A program made the position numbers and the translations under genes. Shown piece after piece: positions 58,000 to 64,000 of a stretch of 64,000 bases of DNA; positions within the stretch are counted from its first letter, which is position 1; every line of letters begins with the position of its first letter. Below the pieces are notes generated by a model that searched no databases, had not been told where the DNA came from, and saw only the letters and a list, made by a program, of their open reading frames with translations. Source of the stretch: Synanceia verrucosa (Eukaryota > Chordata > Actinopteri > Perciformes > Synanceiidae); contig CM056566.1 in the NCBI GenBank assembly GCA_029721515.1, forward strand, positions 23,495,269 through 23,559,268. Direction: 5' to 3'.

Positions 58000-59577
58000 G
58001 TAATTATTATTTATATATAAATTAGGGCTGTCAAATGATTAAAATTGTTAAACATGGATTCATTTTGATATTAAATACCATTCATTCATTCATTTTGCGT
58101 GAGCGAACCGAAACAAGGGAGTGTGTGTATATTGTTTTATGTATGTGTATGTATATGTGTATATGTATGTATGTATATATATATATGTATGCATATATAT
58201 GTATGTATGTGTATATGTATGTATGTATGTGTATATATATGTATGTATATGTATATATGTGTATATATATGTATATATATATATGTATATATATATGTAT
58301 ATATATATGTATATATATATATATGTATTTATGTGTATATGTATGTATGTGTGTATATATGTATGTATGTGTGTACATACAGTACATGTATGTATGTGTA
58401 TATATATATGTATTTATGTATATGTATGTGTATGTATAGATGTGTATATATATATAGATATGTGTATATATATGTGTATATATAGAGATATGTGTATATA
58501 TGTATATGTGTATATGTATGCATATGTATATATGTATATACATATATGTGTGTATATATACACATATGTACATACTGTATGTTTGTATGTATATAATGGA
58601 TATCTATATATGTATATATATTGCAAATAGAATGAAATTAAATTTAAAAAAAAACCTTTTTAGTATAGTATATAAATATAAAAATAGACAAAAACAGTAA
58701 AAGTGTTGATTATTCTAATAAGTTTAGTTTTAATTAGTTAGTTGATACTATGAAGAAAGACCAAGATGGCCGCTCTCACGTTCGGGATGTTTTGGCTTCA
58801 CTTCTGTGCTGTCGTCGGCCATCTTTATTTACACTCTGTGGCTTGAACTACCTCTCAGGTGACATGAGCCAAGTGTTGTCTCCACACTGCTGTTATTGTA
58901 ACCATAGATTATTGATCATATCTAATCCCACTCACCTTCTTCCAGCTTAAACGCCCCTTCAACATCCTGCAGTTGAAATTAAACGGGCAACGGACCTTTT
59001 TGTTCATGTCAGAGTTTTTGATTTCTCCGTAGAGGAATTTCTCTTCTGTTGCAGGGTTTGGTTTGAGGACTTTAAATGTTACGTGGTAACATCTTCCTGT
59101 GACGTTGTGCCTATTAAAATAAAATAAGATGTGACTCAGATCAGGTAGTGGATTAACGGATCATCTCAGTGGATTTTTGGTGTCCTCACCGGGCAGAATA
59201 AGAACCAGAGTCCTCAGGGACGAGGTTTAAGAAGAAGAGAGCTCTGCCGTGGTAATGGACGTTCTCCTTCTCGTCGGTAGTGATTCTCTCAGTCTTGTTT
59301 TTGTACCATGTGATCTCTTCATCAGTGAGGTCGCCATTGAGGTTGTCCAGCACATAATGAAACGCCTCTCCTTCACGAAGGATGTACAGGACCTGGTTCA
59401 AGTCCTCACACTGGGACTCAGCCGTCTCTGAGAGGACAACATGAAGGAGAAACACAACAGTATTCAATCAGTAAATGTGCAGAAAGGCAGCAGTGCAAGA
59501 TGTTAAAGTGCCCTACCTGAACCTTCAGATGGAGTTATCACAATGAGGATGAGGAGGAGAAGTTGGGAGGAATCCAT
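53066..59577 (-). CDS. il1r1: interleukin-1 receptor type 1-like receptor with TIR domain (whole gene, 11 coding exons)
   Basis: Minus-strand coding exons: 59577-59517, 59427-59190, 59110-58936, 55917-55767, 55610-55545, 55460-55358, 54737-54589, 54507-54370, 53964-53800, 53536-53391, 53311-53066. They total 1638 nt, 545 residues plus TGA; human IL1R1 has 569. Phases agree throughout. Order: signal peptide (about 1-18), three Ig domains (about 25-312), membrane helix (about 317-338), cytosolic TIR domain (about 362-533) with box 1 YDAYVVY, box 2 GYRLFIHGRDDIPGE and box 3 FWKRVRYLMP. Family role: binds IL-1-type cytokine with IL1RAP and recruits MyD88 through TIR. Box 2 is closer to IL1R1 than to IL1RL1, IL18R1 or IL1RAP, but a fish-specific paralogue is possible. 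Oddity: Ig1 lacks both canonical cysteines. Confidence 0.85.
53391..53536 (-). CDS. il1r1: il1r1-like coding exon 10 (TIR core)
   Basis: 146 nt encoding VEVRMKQSRRLMVILTPG and GGFDWQ. The SRRLMVIL strand is conserved; the intervening Gly/Ser-rich loop differs from mammals. Confidence 0.88.
53800..53964 (-). CDS. il1r1: il1r1-like coding exon 9 (TIR boxes 1 and 2)
   Basis: 165 nt encoding MYDAYVVY and LPSVLEDKCGYRLFIHGRDD followed by IPGE: TIR box 1 and the box 2 (BB) loop that contacts MyD88-type adaptors. Confidence 0.93.
54370..54507 (-). CDS. il1r1: il1r1-like coding exon 8 (membrane segment)
   Basis: 138 nt encoding a hydrophobic helix, IPLVIGGVCVLVFVVLAAML, followed by KRFAIDLALFCRHYFP, the juxtamembrane motif of IL-1 receptors (human IDIVLWYR). 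Confidence 0.88.
54589..54737 (-). CDS. il1r1: il1r1-like coding exon 7 (Ig3, second half)
   Basis: 149 nt encoding AVLDNSLDTISTAILTIDKV and FKTKFQCIGEG, the F strand of Ig3. The acceptor is TTTTGCTAG; the phase fits both neighbours. Confidence 0.82.
55259..55320. repeat. TTA/ATT microsatellite
   Basis: Run of TTA units with interruptions, in the il1r1-like gene. Confidence 0.95.
55358..55460 (-). CDS. il1r1: il1r1-like coding exon 6 (Ig3, first half)
   Basis: 103 nt encoding VGIKLNCSVFCGTNVKPHCK then NWNVTTYHQTTK. Carries the B-strand Cys of Ig3. The following intron has a TTA/ATT microsatellite. Confidence 0.82.
55545..55610 (-). CDS. il1r1: il1r1-like coding exon 5 (Ig2-Ig3 linker)
   Basis: 66 nt encoding LNVHRGVEIISPTNKEQFAD, matching the short linker exon of IL-1 receptor genes. 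Acceptor TGGTCTGCAG, donor GTAGAA. Confidence 0.8.
55767..55917 (-). CDS. il1r1: il1r1-like coding exon 4 (Ig domain 2)
   Basis: 151 nt encoding LWLHNTSKKDEGIYTCVCTW, the canonical D-x-G-x-Y-x-C F strand of Ig2. Acceptor TTGTGCTTCAG, donor GTGAGG. Confidence 0.87.
56600..56955 (-). mobile_element. tRNA-derived SINE nested in the hAT-like element
   Basis: The minus strand begins GGGGCGGCAGTAGCTCAGTC (box A TAGCTCAGTCTG) and has box B GGGTCGCCAGTTCAAGTCC at 56909-56891, giving RNA polymerase III promoter spacing. The body continues to a (GAA)n and T-rich end near 56600. The tail boundary is approximate. Confidence 0.7.
56985..57166 (+). pseudogene. decayed BED zinc-finger (hAT transposase N-terminus)
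   Basis: One frame reads TVSSVIWN, stop, FTFTRSDLDQTTPCCKVCM, stop, SVASKISSKTNLLQHLQ: the aromatic start, C-x-x-C and downstream H of a BED finger, interrupted by TGA and TAG. The host element is therefore probably a shrunken hAT transposon. Confidence 0.65.
57961..57999. repeat. TG then TA microsatellite
   Basis: Compound dinucleotide run in the third coding-region intron of the il1r1-like gene. Confidence 0.95.
58022..58125 (+). mobile_element. family A-type terminus fragment
   Basis: Begins TTAGGGCTGTCAAATGATT and includes TTGCGTGAGCGAACCGAAAC, which resembles TTGCATGAGCAACCAGAAAG near 16983. Confidence 0.5.
58120..58625. repeat. TATG/TATA satellite-like array, about 500 bp
   Basis: GTATGTAT and GTATATAT units. 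It produces long Tyr/Ile/Met/Cys-only ORFs on both strands that are not genes. Confidence 0.95.
58936..59110 (-). CDS. il1r1: il1r1-like coding exon 3 (end of Ig1, start of Ig2)
   Basis: 175 nt encoding NVTGRCYHVTFKVLKPN, then KKVRCPFNFNC and LSWKK, the B and C strands of Ig2. Donor GTGAGT. The next intron is about 3 kb and transposon-rich. Confidence 0.85.
59190..59427 (-). CDS. il1r1: il1r1-like coding exon 2 (Ig domain 1)
   Basis: 238 nt. Contains SQC (Cys27), ITWYKNKTERIT and EDSGSYSAR. The F-strand position usually Cys is Ala99 and the B-strand region FHYVLDNL also has none, while the outer Cys27-Cys107 pair remains. Confidence 0.87.
59517..59577 (-). CDS. il1r1: il1r1-like coding exon 1 (signal peptide)
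   Basis: 61 nt, MDSSQLLLLILIVITPSEGS, a typical hydrophobic secretion signal. An acceptor TCTCCCTCAG ends at 59581, three bases before the ATG, so a non-coding exon precedes it. Confidence 0.85.
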
Positions 59578-61343
59578 TTCCTGAGGGAGACAGTGTCAAG
59601 ACAATTTTATTTTTATATCCCAACATCACAAATCCCAGATCAGCCTTTCGTTTTGTCGTGCCGACATGTCATCTTGTCGCTTCGTGGTTTTATTTTGTAG
59701 TAATGCTGTCTCCCTCCTGTCTGGTCATTTTACTTCCTGCCTTCCTGTTTTCCCTCCTTTGATTGTCAGTCCCGCTCTGATTGTTTCCAGTTGTTTCCCA
59801 TTTCCTCATCTTTAAATAGTCTTGTTTCCCCGTCTTGTGCCAGTTCGTCTTGTCTCCACCACCATTCATCACTGAGCCGAAGCCTTAGATAAGTGTTATT
59901 GTTTCTTTGTCTATTTTGAGAGTTAGTGTAGCTAGAGTTAGCATTTTTGTTTCTGGTTTCAATCTTTTTCTCCCTTTATCGGTCTAGCATTTAAGATAAG
60001 ATAATCCTTTATTTGTCCCACAGATGGGGAAATTTGCACTTTTTGTTTGTAGATTTAATTTCCTATTCTCTCTTTGAAAGTTGAGTGTTTTAGTTATATT
60101 AGTATCCCCTCTTCTTAGGTGGGTGTCCCTGACTGATCGCTTCACCATCTGCTGCTGCTGTCAGCCTTGTTTCTGCTGCATTAAAAACTGTTAAATTGAG
60201 GAGTACTGAAAAAACTGACCCTTCACATCGACCCCCTCATTCAGAGAGCTTGCTGTTATATAATAAACGTGCTCTGCTATGTCTTACTGAGTTGTCAGGA
60301 AAACTGACCACTCACCAGACTCAAGCTAAATCCTTCCTGTGCAGCAGGATTTAATGGAGATGTGGGCTCGAATCCCGTCCTTCAACTGCAAGGTCATAGG
60401 TTCAACCCTGCAGGATGTAGCAGCAGGATGTGAGTTGGTATAGTTTGTTGTACTAATAAACAGTGTTTGCAGACACTCACAGTGGAAATGAGATGTTCTG
60501 TGTTCAGTATCAGCTCAAGACAGAATGACCTTATCTGTTTCCTCTGCTGATACCACTGGAAAAACTGCCAAAACCCAACACTGACTTTAGACCCTTTTAA
60601 TAACAGAATAACAGTCATCCTTTAAATTCATAAATGAAATAATACACTAATATCTGCCATTTTTCACAAGTAAATGTGTAGTTTTTTTTTAATACAGTAC
60701 GGAAAAATACAGATAAAAGAAACACATTTCAGAAAACAGCTGCTTAAAATCTCATCCAGCAGACATGAAGAAACATGTTTCTGGGCACAATACTCGTCTT
60801 TTTGCTCGAGTAAATCAAAATAAGTCTATATGGTAGATAACTTTGATTATAGAGAATTATTAGAGTGGGAAACAATGAGAGGCCTCCACGGAAATTTATA
60901 AGCCTTGTGAAAGAAACCTACAGTTTGTCAGTATTTACATTTATGTTAACACAGTGTTGTTAACAACTGTGTCAACACAGATGTTGTCATTAATGAATAA
61001 AATCCTCTCTCTTTGAATCATCTGGTTTAAAATCTAGTTTGTCAAACTTTTGCCGTTTGAGCTCAAGTTGAATTCTGCAGCTTTATGTTTCCACAAATGT
61101 TTGGAAAGGATCATCTGCTGACAGAAAAAAAGAACAATGCTAAATAAAAACAGTGCTGTTTACAGGCCGATATGATTTATAGTGGTTTTTAAATGCTGAA
61201 ACACTGACAACATCAAACAACTTGAACTGATTAAGAAATAGTAATAAAAATACAAATGAATGTTTCGTCTATCCTCTATGACTTTAATCAGGCAAATTCT
61301 GCAGTTTAAAATAAACTAGGATTTAATTTAAGCACTCTCTTAC

Positions 61344-61440
61344 CTGATGAGAGTATCTTCAGTGTTTTTCTCCTGGTGAAACTGGTTTGATATCGGCTCT
61401 GCTGATCACCGATCGCTGCAAAGACGCTCAGAAAACAGGA
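61344..61440 (-). other. il1r1: candidate 5' non-coding exon of the il1r1-like gene
   Basis: A strong minus-strand donor, CATCAG followed by GTAAGAGAG, ends an unassigned block 1.8 kb upstream of the ATG exon, which itself has an acceptor three bases before its ATG. The outer boundary is a guess. Confidence 0.35.
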
Positions 61441-62319
61441 AACCAGAGAGAGAGAGAGAGCACATTAACATGGTGATGCATTCAATGAACAGCCTCACTC
61501 CCTCAAACACACATTCACGTTTCCATCATTGGGTTGTTCTAGAGGTGGTATTTTTTCTGGAGGAGCAGCAAAGCATTTCACTGCACAACATGATGTGATA
61601 TGCTCAGTATTTGACAAATAAAAACTAGAAAGTAGAGAGTGAGTCTGGGACAGTTTTGCGGTCCATAGTTATGCTGCTACAGGTCTAGACTCCTTTGTTG
61701 ACTAGTAGGTTTAAACATACAAGGAATTTGACTTGGTATGTTGGTGCATGATGTGTAGACTAGGGCTTTATCCGAATAAAGTGAGAGCGCCATACCAACA
61801 AATCTTTTTAAGAGGTATTAATGTCAAAGTCGCATGACGATGACTCAGGCCAGAATTCCCAAGACACAAGAAGTGCCAAGAACATGAGTCAGTAGGAATT
61901 AAGAGAGCAATTAAATCAAGATTGTTCTCTCAGTGAGATCACTCAGTGTTTGGCTAAACTGGAGGGAGAAGCCATGTTCGGTTTGGCGGTGCTTTGCTTG
62001 CAAACCATCTTTTATCCCAACATTACACGAGCATCGTTTTCTGTTCTTACAAAAAGCTAGTTCTCATTTTCCCAGCCTTTTGCTGCAGCTTGTGTCTATA
62101 TGCATTTGCTGCATGCATGCAGTGTTTTCAAAATAAACTCTCCAGGAAACTACTTGGGTTTAGGCAACAAAAACACTTAGATACGATTTTTGAAATCGTA
62201 TCTAAGGATAACTTCTGAGGTCTGTTGCACAAAAGAAGGATTCAGACATCCAGGATCAGTGACTGAGCTGGTTTTAACCAATCCAAAACAAGAGAGACCA
62301 GGCTTAATCAGCATGTGTA

Positions 62320-62325
62320 TATATA

Positions 62326-62372
<47 letters not shown>
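62320..62372. repeat. TG/TA microsatellite
   Basis: Compound dinucleotide run. Confidence 0.95.
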
Positions 62373-62621
62373 GTACAATTATAAAATTATAAGTGTGGTG
62401 CCCTTTTGAGTCAGAGGGATTCAGCATGTTTATTTGTCTCAGTCAACAAAGGTTTCAGTAAAAAAAATAAAATAAATGTCAAATTTGATTTAAAAACTAT
62501 ATGAAAGATGAACGTTTAGAACAAAAGCAGACAAAGTATTAGAGAAACAGATGAATGATAAATATACAGGATGTCCAACGATAAGAAAGCAAGACATTTC
62601 TCTGGAACAGGAAATGTTTGT

Positions 62622-64000
62622 GCATGCAGTACACATGCATTACACATCCACTACAAGCAGTACACATCCAGTACAAGCAGTACACATGCAGTACACATCC
62701 AGTACAAGCAGTACACATCCACTACAAGCAGTACACATGCAGTACAAGCAGTACACATGCATTACACATCCACTACAAGCAGTACACATCCAGTACAAGC
62801 AGTACACATGCAGTACAAGCAGTACACATGCATTACACATCCACTACAAGCAGTACACATCCAGTACAAGCAGTACACATCCACTACAAGCAGTACACAT
62901 GCAGTACAAGCAGTACACATGCATTACACATCCACTACAAGCAGTACACATCCAGTACAAGCAGTACACATGCAGTACAAGCAGTACACATGCAGTACAC
63001 ATCCAGTACAAGCAGTACACATGCAGTACACATCCACTACAAGCAGTACACATGCATTACAAGCAGTACACATGCAGTACACATCCAGTACAAGCAGTAC
63101 ACATCCAGTACAAGCAGTACACATCCACTACAAGCAGTACACATGCAGTACAAGCAGTACACATGCATTACACATCCACTACAAGCAGTACACATCCAGT
63201 ACAAGCAGTACACATGCAGTACAAGCAGTACACATGCAGTACACATCCAGTACAAGCAGTACACATGCAGTACACATCCACTACAAGCAGTACACATCCA
63301 CTACAAGCAGTACACATGCAGTACAAGCAGTACACATGCAGTACAAGCAGTACACATGCAGTACAAGCAGTACACATCCAGTACAAGCAGTACACATGCA
63401 GTACAAGCAGTACACATGCAGTACAAGCAGTACACATGCAGTACAAGCAGTACACATCCACTACAAGCAGTACACATGCAGTACAAGCAGTACACATGCA
63501 GTACACATCCAGTACAAGCAGTACACATGCATTACACATCCACTACAAGCAGTACACATGCATTACAAGCAGTACACATGCAGTACACATCCAGTACAAG
63601 CAGTACACATCCACTACAAGCAGTACACATGCAGTACAAGCAGTACACATGCATTACACATCCACTACAAGCAGTACACATCCAGTACAAGCAGTACACA
63701 TGCAGTACAAGCAGTACACATGCAGTACACATCCAGTACAAGCAGTACACATGCAGTACACATCCACTACAAGCAGTACACATCCACTACAAGCAGTACA
63801 CATGCAGTACAAGCAGTACACATGCAGTACAAGCAGTACACATGCAGTACAAGCAGTACACATCCACTACAAGCAGTACACATGCAGTACAAGCAGTACA
63901 CATGCAGTACAAGCAGTACACATGCAGTACAAGCAGTACACATGCAGTACAAGCAGTACACATCCACTACAAGCAGTACACATCCACTACAAGCAGTACA
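62622..64000. repeat. satellite of 10-bp words, truncated by window end
   Basis: Alternating words CAGTACACAT, GCAGTACAAG, CCACTACAAG, CCAGTACAAG and GCATTACACAT, mostly pairing into 20-bp units. Longer blocks recur at about 240-250 bp and multiples. Minus-strand frames stay open as Cys/Leu/Tyr/Val repeats, but these follow from the repeat. Confidence 0.95.

Larger units (their letters stand above)
59578..62620. other. upstream region of the il1r1-like gene
   Basis: Contains the candidate non-coding exon near 61344-61440 and a LINE-tail-like fragment at about 59990-60060 (CCTTTATTTGTCCCACAGAT). A TG/TA microsatellite lies at 62320-62372. No additional gene is seen. Confidence 0.5.

Noticed and set aside
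58082..58630. Overlapping ORFs up to 169 codons of Tyr, Ile, Met, Cys, Val and His
   Set aside because: Pure translation of a TATG/TATA microsatellite on both strands.
63168..63539. Long Cys/Leu/Val/Tyr-rich minus-strand ORFs as a repeat protein
   Set aside because: They arise from a repeat whose words happen to lack stops in these frames; no start context, splice sites or flanking unique coding sequence.
62622..64000. CRISPR-like array of short repeats
   Set aside because: The 'spacers' are other versions of the same 10-bp words, there are no unique spacers or cas genes, and the genome is vertebrate.

Overview
The window is nuclear DNA from a ray-finned fish, most likely a percomorph-type teleost. 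This rests on vertebrate multi-exon genes with GT-AG introns (several only 75-105 nt), AT-rich non-coding DNA dense in CA/TG microsatellites, and decayed Tc1-like, hAT-like, Harbinger-like, tRNA-SINE and LINE remnants of the kinds common in teleosts. The species cannot be named from the sequence. There are no prokaryotic features, CRISPR arrays or rRNA/tRNA genes.

Three protein-coding genes were rebuilt exon by exon; in each case all exon lengths and phases sum to one open frame. (1) rdx (radixin), plus strand, ATG at 5666 and stop at 28250, 14 coding exons, 572 codons. (2) zc3h12c (Regnase-3 type RNase), minus strand, 37390 to 33925, 5 coding exons, 867 codons. (3) An interleukin-1 receptor type 1-like gene, minus strand, 59577 to 53066, 11 coding exons, 545 codons, with three Ig domains, a membrane segment and a TIR domain. 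rdx and zc3h12c lie tail to tail, the arrangement of RDX and ZC3H12C on human 11q22.3. This supports both identifications over the X-linked paralogues MSN and ZC3H12B.

Layout: 1-5578 upstream DNA with a deleted Tc1-like element; 5579-28250 rdx, with a 12-kb first intron full of repeats and a THAP-like fragment; 28251-33924 convergent intergenic DNA with a MITE, a 42-bp tandem array and one orphan exon-like segment; 33925-37504 zc3h12c; 37505-52300 gene-poor DNA with a Harbinger-like MITE, a LINE tail and a promoter-like E-box cluster; 52640-59577 the IL-1 receptor-like gene, whose 3-kb third intron hosts a 1.42-kb hAT-like element; 59578-62620 its upstream region; 62622-64000 a satellite built from 10-bp words that runs off the window.

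The genes do not form one pathway. Radixin links membrane proteins to cortical actin. Zc3h12c is expected to degrade inflammatory mRNAs. The receptor would start IL-1-type TIR signalling, whose transcripts are classic Regnase targets, so having the last two side by side is notable but may be chance.

No wholly new system was found. The most useful leads are inverted repeats around rdx exons 2-5 and 6-7 (possible circular RNAs or exon skipping), stop-free mini-introns inside a zinc finger and a FERM lobe, paired loss of the canonical Ig1 cysteines in the receptor, a transposon remnant abutting the receptor stop codon, and an orphan exon-like ORF. All calls were made by eye without database searches.
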